This document shows, in pieces, positions 17,716 through 25,672 of a stretch of DNA of 64,000 nucleotides. Every line of letters begins with the position of its first letter. Position 1 is the stretch's first letter. The DNA comes from Bacillota bacterium (GTDB lineage Bacteria > Bacillota > Clostridia > Christensenellales > SZUA-584). A program made the translations under genes and the position numbers. The stretch covers positions 62,001-126,000 of the forward strand of contig JAEWBO010000023.1 in the NCBI GenBank assembly GCA_023391105.1, given 5' to 3'. A model generated the notes under the pieces. The model made no database searches. It was given only the letters and a program-made list of their open reading frames with translations, and was not told the DNA's origin.

Positions 17716-18624
17716 ATGCGTATCTTAATCGCCGATGACAGCCTGACGTGCCGTCTTATTCTATCTGCCGCGCTCAAAGATAACAGCTATGATGTGCTGG
17801 AAACAGCCGATGGTCTCGATGCTTGGATGGAGCTTAGCAAGCCCGACGCGCCTCAGATCGCTATTCTCGACTGGATAATGCCGAAGCTAGACGGGCTTGA
17901 GCTTATTCAAAAGATACGCGCCAGCCGAACCGACCGTCCGCCATATATCATCATGCTTACCGGCAAGAGTGAAAAGAAGGACATTATCGTAGGTCTTAAT
18001 GCCGGCGCAAACGATTATCTTATTAAGCCCTTTGACACCAGCGAACTGCATGCCAGGGTAGAGGTTGGCCGCCGTATGATCGAGCTGCAGGATGCGCTGA
18101 TAAAGAGCAAGGAAAAACTGGCCTATCAGGCCACCCACGATCCCCTTACAGGTCTGCTCAATCGTCGCGCGATTCTTGACCGGCTTGGCGATGAATTTTC
18201 GATTGCGAGTCGCAGAAACCACATGCTCTGCGTGGGTATTTGTGATATCGACCATTTTAAGCACATTAATGATACATTCGGCCATCAAACCGGTGATGAT
18301 ATTCTTTGCAAGCTATCAAAAATTTTGGAACAGGTGACCGGCGATTGTGATCACATTGGACGCATCGGCGGAGAAGAGTTCCTGATCATTTCATCTACAG
18401 ATTCGGAAAGCGATCTTTGTTCACGGTTTGAAAGATACAGACGGCAGATTGCCGACGCCGGTCTTATGACACGCGCTGGCGCATTATCTGTATCGGTCAG
18501 CATCGGTGTGGCGAGCTGCTCAGGAAAGAATACCGTTGATGAACTGCTTGCCGCAGCCGATGCCGCGCTTTACGACGCAAAAAAACAAGGCAGAAATTGT
18601 GTTCAGTATACACGGCTCAGTTAA
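17716..18624 (+). CDS. Response-regulator diguanylate cyclase (REC-GGDEF)
   Basis: 302 residues from the ATG at 17716 (GGGGAG 9 bp upstream); an ATG at 17689 lacks a ribosome binding site. Residues 1-120 form a receiver domain: acidic pair D7-D8, phospho-acceptor D52 in ILDWIMPKLDG, K104 in YLIKPF. A GGDEF domain follows from about 140 (HDPLTGLLNRRAILDRL), with signature GGEEF at 218-222, so the cyclase site looks intact. The inhibitory I-site should fall at 209-212 but reads GDCD, lacking the Arg of RxxD, so product inhibition is probably weak. It makes c-di-GMP from GTP on phosphorylation by an unseen kinase. Four c-di-GMP riboswitches lie within 12 kb. Confidence 0.93.
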   Translation: MRILIADDSLTCRLILSAALKDNSYDVLETADGLDAWMELSKPDAPQIAILDWIMPKLDGLELIQKIRASRTDRPPYIIMLTGKSEKKDIIVGLNAGANDYLIKPFDTSELHARVEVGRRMIELQDALIKSKEKLAYQATHDPLTGLLNRRAILDRLGDEFSIASRRNHMLCVGICDIDHFKHINDTFGHQTGDDILCKLSKILEQVTGDCDHIGRIGGEEFLIISSTDSESDLCSRFERYRRQIADAGLMTRAGALSVSVSIGVASCSGKNTVDELLAAADAALYDAKKQGRNCVQYTRLS

Positions 18625-18627
18625 GCC

Positions 18628-18996
18628 TCATGCTTTAACAAATGACTTGCCCAGCCATACCGCGAGAACACACAGCACCACACTGAGCACGATATAGATG
18701 AGACCAAGGGCTGTTTTCCCTCCGCTGAACAGCTGTGATGTTTCCAAAGCAAAAGTTGAAAATGTGGTAAATCCGCCGCAGACCCCAACCTTTAAGAATA
18801 ATAAGACATGGGGATTAAGACCGCTGTGCTTTTCTGTTAGCCCCACGATAATGCCTATTGCCAAAGCACCCGCGATATTGATCAACATTGTCATAAGCGG
18901 AAAGCTTGCCTTATCCGACAGATGGATAAGCCCCAGAAGATAACGTAAGACCGAACCTACAAATCCACCAAGACCTATCCATAAACAGTTGATCAT
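18628..18996 (-). CDS. crcB: Fluoride ion channel CrcB/Fluc
   Basis: 122 residues, four hydrophobic segments. Family motifs visible are GGFVGSVLRYLL near the N-terminus, TMLINIAGALAIGI, and GVCGGFTTFSTFALE at about residues 72-86, the TTFSTF track that lines the fluoride pore. It exports fluoride as a dual-topology dimer. Its 3' end faces the diguanylate cyclase with only three bases between stops, leaving no room for a terminator. I looked for a fluoride riboswitch in the 106 bp upstream and found none. Confidence 0.92.
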   Translation of the reverse strand: MINCLWIGLGGFVGSVLRYLLGLIHLSDKASFPLMTMLINIAGALAIGIIVGLTEKHSGLNPHVLLFLKVGVCGGFTTFSTFALETSQLFSGGKTALGLIYIVLSVVLCVLAVWLGKSFVKA

Positions 18997-19102
18997 GTAT
19001 GCTCATCCCTTCACAATCAGAAATCAGAAAAAGCTTATACAATCTGATGGATAATGTCAATATCAGCACCATATTGCCGTCTTATCTGATAGAAATGACA
19101 GG

Positions 19103-21385
19103 TTAATGTCTCTTTCTCACTCTCACAATCCAAATAGACACACCTGACATTAGCGCCGTCAAAAGCCCCAACACGATAATGAGGGTCTCTGAGTGATCAT
19201 CCAGCAAAAATGAACGGTTGGCAAGGCTGATGGGTTCGCCGTATATGGTTTGAGCATTCATGCTATCGGTTGCAGCAGGCACCGCCTTGCTTTCCATCGT
19301 CACCATTTCGCCAGCTTCAAACCCAAGCTCTGTTTCACGTTCATTGGGATCATCGCTGTTATCCGTTGACATGCTATCTATCTCTTGTGTACCGGCGTTT
19401 TTATCCAAGGCTGCTACAGGACGATACTGTGCTCTTACTGTCAGATCTGAAGTAACCTTATCAAATGATGCATCCCAACCGGTGAACGCATATCCTTCAC
19501 GATTCGGATGTGCCGGTGCAATCGCGGAAGCGTTCCAGTTCACATTCTGGACGCTTAGCTCGCCGCCGTCTTCGTCTACAAATCTGACGGTATAGCTGTT
19601 GATTTCATACCGTGCAGTGACTGTGATGTTATCCGATATACTGTCCAGCGATGCATCCCAGCCGATAAATGTATATCCTTCTTTATCGGGCGCATTCGGC
19701 GGCGTGGCACTGCCGCCTGCGCATACCCCGTCTGTATCGATTACCCGCCCCATATCGTCAACGAACGTCACCGTAAAGCCGTCCTTTATATAGCTCGCCG
19801 CAGCATTGATATTCTCCCTTACATTTATAAGGCTGTCGGCCTCGCTGGTATCGCTGCCCGAGAGCACCCACCCATCAAACGCATAGCCCATCACAACCGG
19901 CGCTGCTTCCAGCACAGCCGCACTGCCCCAATTCACCGTCTGCGGCAGACCGATCGGCGTGATGCCGTCCTGTTCATAGAACGCCACGGTATACTGACGG
20001 ATATCCCAATTTGCATACAACGTGATATCTTTTGCAGGCATGGTGTCCGTCTCAAAGCGCCACCGACTCCCCTCACCGATAAACCAGCCTGCAAAATCAT
20101 GGCCGTCACGCGTTGGCTTATCGGGTTCCAAGACGGGATGCCCAAACTCAACAGATTTATTTTCAGCGACACCGTTGGCTTGAAATGACACCACATAGCT
20201 GTTTGTTTCAAATACCGCCGTATAATCAGTCGCTTCGGCAATCTGCTTTTCGTCAATCTGCGTCTTGCTCAATGTCTGTGTTCCGTCGGTCCATCCCGCA
20301 AACGTATACCCCTCTTTTATCGGATCGTCCGGCGCTGTTGCATACTTGCCATGCTCCACCTGCTGTGCCTCGCCGATTCGGTTGCCCTCATCATCAAGGA
20401 AACATACGTCATATTCTTTGGCATCAAACACCGCTGTGTATTCAACAGGGTTTGTCACTTCCAAGCTCCCGATCTGCGCGCCGCTCAGCGGTATGCCCGT
20501 TCCGTTGCTCCATCCTGCAAACGTATGCCCCTCTTTTGTCGGATCATCCGGCGCGGTTGCATGATTGCCATGCTCTACTATTTGCGTATCGCCGACCTGT
20601 ATGCCATTGACATCAAAGAAACATACGTCATATTCTTTGGCATCAAACACGGCTGTATATTCAACAGGGTTTGTCACTTCCAAGCTCTCGATCTGCGCGC
20701 CGCTCAGCAGTGTACCCTCTCCGTTACTCCATCCCGCAAACGTATGCCCCTCTTTTGTCGGATCATCCGGCGCGGTTGCATAATTGCCATGCTCTACTAT
20801 TTGCGTATCGCCGACCTGTATGCCATTGACATCAAAGAAACGTACATCATACGTGCTTGTCCATTTCGCGTAGAAGGTGACGTTACCTTTAACAGTGTAT
20901 GGGAAGACCACTTTTTCACTCGTGCATAAAGCATCCGTATACCAGCCGCCGAACTCGTAAAAATCCTGCGTAGGAGTTGGCATGGATATAGAATCGCCAA
21001 AGCTTTTCATCTCAGTAAGCGCAGATGTGCCGTCTTGAAGATCAAAGGTAATCACATAACCAAAGGAGGCATACTTAGGGGTGAAATATCTGTTACTCGA
21101 AACAATAACAACTGAATTATCCATCAGCTGGTTCGTCTCGTTGTCTATCCAACCTACAAAATACCAGCCAGATATATTCGCCTGGGGTTTAGTATCCATT
21201 AAATCAATAGATTCATTACCGCCCACTACGAAGCTTCTTCCGGTCACTTCAGTAATATTTTCAAGGGTACCAAAGTTGTTATTAGAAATGTAAACCTTGC
21301 AATATCGTATAATTGCTGCATTTGACGTTATCGGTGTCATAATAAATGTAAGCAAAACCAACAGGAGCATAACGATCTTTTTCAT
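19103..21385 (-). CDS. InlB B-repeat surface protein, membrane-anchored (760 aa)
   Basis: Start at the ATG at 21385 (AAGGGG 6 bp upstream); a longer frame to 21454 runs into the riboswitch. The signal peptide is MKKIVMLLLVLLTFIMTPITSNA. The body is a chain of Listeria-Bacteroides (InlB B-type) repeats of about 70-80 residues, each with an EGHTFAGW- or EGYTFIGW-type core. Two neighbouring repeats are near-identical (DVNGIQVGDTQIVEHGN...). The tail has a Glu/Asp-rich spacer, one membrane segment and the basic end VRVRKRH. No LPxTG sorting motif is present, so it is anchored by its helix. Such repeats are stalk or adhesion modules. A c-di-GMP-I riboswitch precedes it. Confidence 0.85.
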   Translation of the reverse strand: MKKIVMLLLVLLTFIMTPITSNAAIIRYCKVYISNNNFGTLENITEVTGRSFVVGGNESIDLMDTKPQANISGWYFVGWIDNETNQLMDNSVVIVSSNRYFTPKYASFGYVITFDLQDGTSALTEMKSFGDSISMPTPTQDFYEFGGWYTDALCTSEKVVFPYTVKGNVTFYAKWTSTYDVRFFDVNGIQVGDTQIVEHGNYATAPDDPTKEGHTFAGWSNGEGTLLSGAQIESLEVTNPVEYTAVFDAKEYDVCFFDVNGIQVGDTQIVEHGNHATAPDDPTKEGHTFAGWSNGTGIPLSGAQIGSLEVTNPVEYTAVFDAKEYDVCFLDDEGNRIGEAQQVEHGKYATAPDDPIKEGYTFAGWTDGTQTLSKTQIDEKQIAEATDYTAVFETNSYVVSFQANGVAENKSVEFGHPVLEPDKPTRDGHDFAGWFIGEGSRWRFETDTMPAKDITLYANWDIRQYTVAFYEQDGITPIGLPQTVNWGSAAVLEAAPVVMGYAFDGWVLSGSDTSEADSLINVRENINAAASYIKDGFTVTFVDDMGRVIDTDGVCAGGSATPPNAPDKEGYTFIGWDASLDSISDNITVTARYEINSYTVRFVDEDGGELSVQNVNWNASAIAPAHPNREGYAFTGWDASFDKVTSDLTVRAQYRPVAALDKNAGTQEIDSMSTDNSDDPNERETELGFEAGEMVTMESKAVPAATDSMNAQTIYGEPISLANRSFLLDDHSETLIIVLGLLTALMSGVSIWIVRVRKRH

Positions 21386-21428
21386 CTTCTTCCCCTTCGT
21401 CTTCAAAGATTCATCACAAAATGCCCCT

Positions 21429-21545
21429 AAAAAATAAAAAACAGCCAAAGACAAAGGTCTTGCAGCCGAACGATCATATTCTTGCCGAACTTAGATTTCG
21501 AGCTTTGCGTCCCCGTTTTTCATACGGGTTTGCCAACTTGGCCGA
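21429..21545 (-). promoter_or_regulatory. c-di-GMP-I (GEMM-I) riboswitch A with terminator
   Basis: The minus strand has the class-I core: GGCAAACC, a P2 hairpin CCCGT-ATGAAAA-ACGGG, then GGGACGCAAAGC, and a P3 arm with TCTAAG and ATATGATC resembling the tetraloop receptor. It ends GTTCGGCTGC. A hairpin (AAGAC/GTCTT with wobble-paired flanks) and TTTTTTATTTTTT follow at 21429-21468. The terminator's first arm shares sequence with the end of the aptamer, so ligand binding and termination are probably exclusive, predicting an ON switch. It controls the 760-residue InlB-repeat gene. Confidence 0.88.
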
Positions 21546-21682
21546 CAATCAAAATATCTCGTAATAAAAGGCTTATCCCTCATGAGACAGCCCGTGTTAC
21601 CTTTGTTGTCATACTCATCCGTCTATAAACATTTGGCCGAATGCTTTGATAAAAGATTGTCGTATTATATATATTTTTGTAT

Positions 21683-21711
21683 ATAATACCTTATCATTTA
21701 TTCTTTGTCAA
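21683..21711 (-). promoter_or_regulatory. Promoter for riboswitch A and the 760-aa gene
   Basis: Minus strand TTGACA (21706-21711), 17 bp, TATTAT (21683-21688). About 140 bp of leader precede the aptamer. Confidence 0.75.
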
Positions 21712-21714
21712 AAT

Positions 21715-21747
21715 AAAAAACCGGGCCGTGAGAACTCATCGGCCCGA
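21715..21747 (-). terminator. Terminator of the 1102-aa surface protein gene
   Basis: CGGGCCG, an 11-nt loop and CGGCCCG on the minus strand, followed by GTTTTTTATTTT. It sits 19 bp after the stop codon and directly abuts the next gene's promoter. Confidence 0.85.
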
Positions 21748-21765
21748 TTCTAGGTCTGCTAATGT

Positions 21766-24700
21766 TTAGTTTGCCTCAGCTCTGTCTTTTCTTCTTTTGT
21801 AGATAATAAACCATATGATACCCGCTGCCGCAAGTATAACAAGTATCCACCACCATGGGAATACGGACGATTGAGCCTGAGGAATGCTTTCATCCTCCAA
21901 TGTGGTCGTACCATCGTCCGACGTGCCAGGTATCGGTTCATCCGTCAATGTCTGATCGCCGTTTTGTTGATTGGCGGGGGCATTTTGATTGCCGTCATTT
22001 TGCGTATTTCCACCGTTCTGTGTGCCGCCATTTTGTGTATCGTCGTCATCATCCGCATCAGCTGCGGCAACAGCATTACGCCGGAATTGAGCCGTGACAA
22101 CCAGATCGCCTGTCACCGCATTAAACGCTGTGTCCCAACCAGTGAACGTATAGCCTGTCCGGGTCGGATTCGCCGGCGCTGTTGCTGCGGTATTCCAGTT
22201 CACCGTTTGCACGCTGAGCTCGTCCCCATTGTAGTTCACAAATCTCACTGTATAGGTGTTGATCGCATACTGCGCCGTCACCGTCATGTTGCCGGTGACA
22301 TTGTCAAACGATGTATCCCATCCAATAAATCTGTATCCCTCTCTTACCGGCGGAACCGGCGCCACAGCACCTTCGCCGTAGAGCACGCCAGCTGTGCCGA
22401 TGACTTGACCCTGATAGTCCACAAACGTCACTGTATAACCGTTTCTTATGTAGCTTGCAACAGCTTTTATGTTCTCTTTTACATTGGTGAGGCTGTCTGT
22501 GACACTGGCATCGCTGCCTGTCAGCACCCATTGATCGAAGGCAGAGCCTACGACTGCCGGCGCTGTTTCAAACAGCGCGGCGCTTCCCCAGTTCACCGTC
22601 TGTGGTAAGCCAATCGGCGTCACACCATCCTGCTGGTAGAAAGTGACCGAGTATGTCTTAATCGCATATTGTGCCGTCACTGTTATGTCGCCCGTCACCG
22701 CGTCAAACGTCTTGTCCCAACCTGTGAAGTTGTATCCTTCACGTACAGGAGCGGCAGGCGCTGTTGCTGCATTACCGTACACAACCTGTTTGGTGTCGAG
22801 TACCGTTCCGTCAAAGTCTTTAAACGTCACAGTCAGAATCAACTCGTCAACAGTCAGCGTACCCGGATTAAACGAAATGTCGTAGTTTCCGGATATCAGC
22901 CCACTAGGCATGATGCTATATGTGCCCACAGCACTGCCAATGGCATAGGGGCTGTCAAATGTCAACGAGCCGCCCAAATCTGTTTCATCATCGCCGGGGA
23001 CAAAACCGCTGTAGTTCACCGAATATGCCGGTGGCGCATCATTGAATGTGACAGTTTCATTATTCGCAGTCACCGTAAGGGGAGCCTTTGATATCTTCAC
23101 TGTAGCCGAATCCACAAAGGAAGCCGCGCCGGAGCGCTCTACCTTCACAAACACCGTTACCCCGGCAGTCACATTTGTGAATTCCGGTTTGGTTCCGCTA
23201 TATGTCATGCCGCCGTCCGTGCTGTAGGTCACCGTGGCGTCGGTCAGATCGCCCATTACCTCTACGCTGTGCGGGTTACCGTCGTATGCCTTATCGTATC
23301 CCGACACGGTAATACCGCCGACTTTCCATTTCGCATAGAGCTTTACTTCGGCGCCATCTGTTGCTGTCAGGTTCTTCACTGCCTGTGTATTTGAATAGAC
23401 CACCGAGCCATCGGAGCTTTCTGCCCAGCCAACAAATTCACAGCCTACCTTATAAAATATATTTGCTGCCAACGCCTGCTCGACATCGTAAGTATAGCCG
23501 CTTGGGATCATTGAGCCTATGCCGCCGTTCGCATCATAAGCGACATTATAGTGAATCGGTGTCCAGTTGGCTGTATAAGTTCTGTCTCCGCTCGAATTTT
23601 TGGGTATTGTGACAGAGGAAGTGAGGCCGGAAAGCCCTGTGCCTGTCCATCCAGCAAATATATACCCGGTCTTCGAGGGGTTATTGAGCGTAAACGTATT
23701 ATCAAAATATGTATAGCCTGAGCGATTGGAGCTGACCGTACCGCCGTTTAAATCATAGGTAATCTTATAATCAGCCACCTTAAAGTACGCTTTGAACCAG
23801 TTGGAATCGCCGATAGTGACAATGGGCGAAACGACCTTGCCATCTCCGCTCCACAAATAGCCATACTCTTTCCAGCAGTCCAGCGTATATCCCGCATCCG
23901 GCGTCGGCTGCGCGTCATTGAGGTTAACCTCCTCACCTCTGGCGCGATGGCCGTCCAAGTCGTTCATTAAGCGACCATTGGGTCCAGCTGACGTATAGAG
24001 ATATTCTCTGTCCCCGAACACCGCGGTAAACGAACGGTCACCTGTTAATGTGAATGTGCTGCTGTCAACATAATCATTGGTGGCATCATCACGCCAGCCG
24101 ATAAATTTGCAGGTCATATTCGCATTTGGCTTGGCGTCATCCAGATTGATGGTGGAATTGATATCATGCGTTCCTGCCACTACTTTTTTGCTGTCCAGTT
24201 TACCCGGGCCGTCCACATTCAATGTGATATTATAGGTCTTTATAAACGTCGCGGTCACGTCCTTGTTGCCGTCCATCGACATTGTAATCGGATTGCTCGT
24301 ACTGGAAGCGCTTCCCGACCAGCTGCCAAACCGCCAGCCGCTGGCAGGATTGGCTGTCAGCTTCACGTTTCTGCCCTGCCAGTAATCGGCTATATCAGGG
24401 TCTTTGCTTACCGTGCCCTCACCCAATGTATTGACATTCAGCGTATATGTGGGCAAGGCTCTGAAATTCGCCGTAACCGATTTATTGCTGTTCGTTGCCA
24501 CCGTTATCGTCTTGGCGGAGTCTGTAACATCACCAGTCCAGCCAGTGAACTCCCAGCCGGGATCCGCATTCGCTGTGAGTGTCACCTGATCGTTTTGACG
24601 ATACAACGATTTGTCAGGGCTTTTGCTGATCGAACCATTGCCGGATACGTTTGTAGAAAGTGAATAGCAGCTCTTATAATCAAAATTTGCTTTGGCCGTA

Positions 24701-25074
24701 AATTTGGAGCCAACTGTAAAACCTAAATCGTATTTATAGGAAAAAGATAAGTCAGGACTATTTGCGTCTGAAAGACTGCTGACCAAATATGCATTATCAA
24801 ACGTCCAGCCGACAAACTCATATTCAGGTCCCGGCTGTGCTTGGAAATGCCAAGTATCCCCATCATTAAATTTGCTGTCATCTTCTGACTGATAAATCTT
24901 TCCCATGCTCGAATCGCCGGTTTTTACAATGATTTTATCATCATAAGTAAACAAGCCACCCTTCCAATCATGGCTATGCTTATCCTTTGCCCCCGAATGG
25001 GCCAGCGCCGTTACCGGCATCAGCGCAAGGATCATCAGCACCGCTAATATGACCGACAATACTCTCTTTTTCAT
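21766..25074 (-). CDS. InlB-repeat/MBG-domain surface protein, membrane-anchored (1102 aa)
   Basis: Start at the ATG at 25074 (GGAGG 8 bp upstream). Signal peptide MKKRVLSVILAVLMILALMPVTALA. Residues about 120-290 are divergent InlB repeats of the FTGWTGD / FGSWSGSA type. Residues about 430-590 are InlB B-repeats. An MBG-like domain follows (APLTVTANNETVTFND... ending NYDISFNPGTLTV), then more B-repeats (EGYNFTGWDKTFDAVTGD). A low-complexity Gln/Asn/Gly/Thr spacer leads to FPWWWILVILAAAGIIWFI and a basic tail. The layout is signal, long repetitive stalk, spacer and membrane anchor. No enzymatic domain is seen. Two tandem c-di-GMP riboswitches lie upstream. Confidence 0.87.
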   Translation of the reverse strand: MKKRVLSVILAVLMILALMPVTALAHSGAKDKHSHDWKGGLFTYDDKIIVKTGDSSMGKIYQSEDDSKFNDGDTWHFQAQPGPEYEFVGWTFDNAYLVSSLSDANSPDLSFSYKYDLGFTVGSKFTAKANFDYKSCYSLSTNVSGNGSISKSPDKSLYRQNDQVTLTANADPGWEFTGWTGDVTDSAKTITVATNSNKSVTANFRALPTYTLNVNTLGEGTVSKDPDIADYWQGRNVKLTANPASGWRFGSWSGSASSTSNPITMSMDGNKDVTATFIKTYNITLNVDGPGKLDSKKVVAGTHDINSTINLDDAKPNANMTCKFIGWRDDATNDYVDSSTFTLTGDRSFTAVFGDREYLYTSAGPNGRLMNDLDGHRARGEEVNLNDAQPTPDAGYTLDCWKEYGYLWSGDGKVVSPIVTIGDSNWFKAYFKVADYKITYDLNGGTVSSNRSGYTYFDNTFTLNNPSKTGYIFAGWTGTGLSGLTSSVTIPKNSSGDRTYTANWTPIHYNVAYDANGGIGSMIPSGYTYDVEQALAANIFYKVGCEFVGWAESSDGSVVYSNTQAVKNLTATDGAEVKLYAKWKVGGITVSGYDKAYDGNPHSVEVMGDLTDATVTYSTDGGMTYSGTKPEFTNVTAGVTVFVKVERSGAASFVDSATVKISKAPLTVTANNETVTFNDAPPAYSVNYSGFVPGDDETDLGGSLTFDSPYAIGSAVGTYSIMPSGLISGNYDISFNPGTLTVDELILTVTFKDFDGTVLDTKQVVYGNAATAPAAPVREGYNFTGWDKTFDAVTGDITVTAQYAIKTYSVTFYQQDGVTPIGLPQTVNWGSAALFETAPAVVGSAFDQWVLTGSDASVTDSLTNVKENIKAVASYIRNGYTVTFVDYQGQVIGTAGVLYGEGAVAPVPPVREGYRFIGWDTSFDNVTGNMTVTAQYAINTYTVRFVNYNGDELSVQTVNWNTAATAPANPTRTGYTFTGWDTAFNAVTGDLVVTAQFRRNAVAAADADDDDDTQNGGTQNGGNTQNDGNQNAPANQQNGDQTLTDEPIPGTSDDGTTTLEDESIPQAQSSVFPWWWILVILAAAGIIWFIIYKRRKDRAEAN

Positions 25075-25119
25075 CTTTCGTTCCTCCATCCAACAAACGT
25101 TTTTCGATTCTTCGCCGAT

Positions 25120-25232
25120 AAAAAAATCGGCTGCGCAAAAGTTTCACCTTTGGCAGCCGAACCATCGTTTCCCCTTAAGGAATTAGACTTCTAAGCTTTG
25201 CGTCCCCGGCTTTCGCACGGGTTTGCCCTTAT
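25120..25232 (-). promoter_or_regulatory. c-di-GMP-I riboswitch B (proximal of a tandem pair)
   Basis: Minus strand GGGCAAACCC, P2 with a GCGAAAGC tetraloop hairpin, GGGGACGCAAAGC, P3, then GGTTCGGCTGCC. The terminator at 25120-25160 pairs TCGGCTGC with GCGCAGCCGA and is followed by seven T. It stands 46 bp before the start codon of the 1102-residue protein. Confidence 0.92.
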
Positions 25233-25259
25233 CATACGACTATTCAGTTTTATATCCAT

Positions 25260-25283
25260 CTGTTATGTGTTTTCACATAACAG
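25260..25283 (-). other. Perfect hairpin between the tandem riboswitches
   Basis: CTGTTATGTG, a four-base loop and CACATAACAG: ten perfect base pairs and no T-run. It lies in the transcribed spacer between riboswitches C and B and may insulate the folding of the two aptamers. Confidence 0.6.
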
Positions 25284-25310
25284 CATGTATCACATTGTCT
25301 CAGCCAAAAT

Positions 25311-25416
25311 AAAAATCGGCTGCAAAGGGAATTCCCTTGGCAGCCGAACGATCATATCCTCACCATGGATTTAGATTCCGGGCTTTGCGTCCCCGGCTTT
25401 CGCACGGGTTTGCCTA
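25311..25416 (-). promoter_or_regulatory. c-di-GMP-I riboswitch C (distal of a tandem pair)
   Basis: Minus strand GGCAAACCCG, P2 with GCGAAAGC, CGGGGACGCAAAGC, P3 with TCTAAATC and ATATGATC (receptor-like), then GTTCGGCTGCC. The terminator at 25311-25346 pairs CGGCTGC with GCAGCCG around an AAGGGAATTCCCTT inner stem, followed by TTTTTATTTT. It is transcribed first, so RNA polymerase must pass both terminators to reach the 1102-residue gene. Confidence 0.92.
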
Positions 25417-25568
25417 TCCATTATCCACTCATTCAAACAGCCGGTTCATAATGCTTGTCAGAAAGAGAGACAGCCCTATTGTTGTCATCGTTATTGTGTG
25501 TCCCGCAAAACGGGTTGTTTGCTCTGATAATAGTTTGAATGTTAGATTAAGTTATTCAATTTTGTATT

Positions 25569-25597
25569 ATTATAATATGAAACATATATTGTGTCAA
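25569..25597 (-). promoter_or_regulatory. Consensus promoter for tandem riboswitches C and B
   Basis: Minus strand TTGACA (25592-25597), 17 bp, TATAAT (25569-25574): a perfect match to the sigma-A consensus. The leader from here to the start codon is about 490 nt. The 140 nt between the promoter and aptamer C show no ORF. Confidence 0.88.
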
Positions 25598-25615
25598 TTA
25601 TTTATTTTTTTTGTA

Positions 25616-25652
25616 TAAAAAAAGGAGACGGACAGGGTCTCCCCGTCCGCCT
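25616..25652 (-). terminator. Terminator of the 1028-aa surface protein gene
   Basis: A long GC-rich stem (GGCGGAC...GTCCGTC with inner GG/CC pairs) at 25624-25651, followed on the minus strand by TTTTTTT. It can also act on the plus strand. Confidence 0.8.
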
Positions 25653-25672
25653 TTTTAGTCGAAACCTAACGC

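Noticed and set aside
18997..19102. Possible fluoride riboswitch upstream of crcB
   Set aside because: The conserved fluoride-aptamer segments are not found in the 106 bp upstream; only a weak promoter-like pattern is seen.
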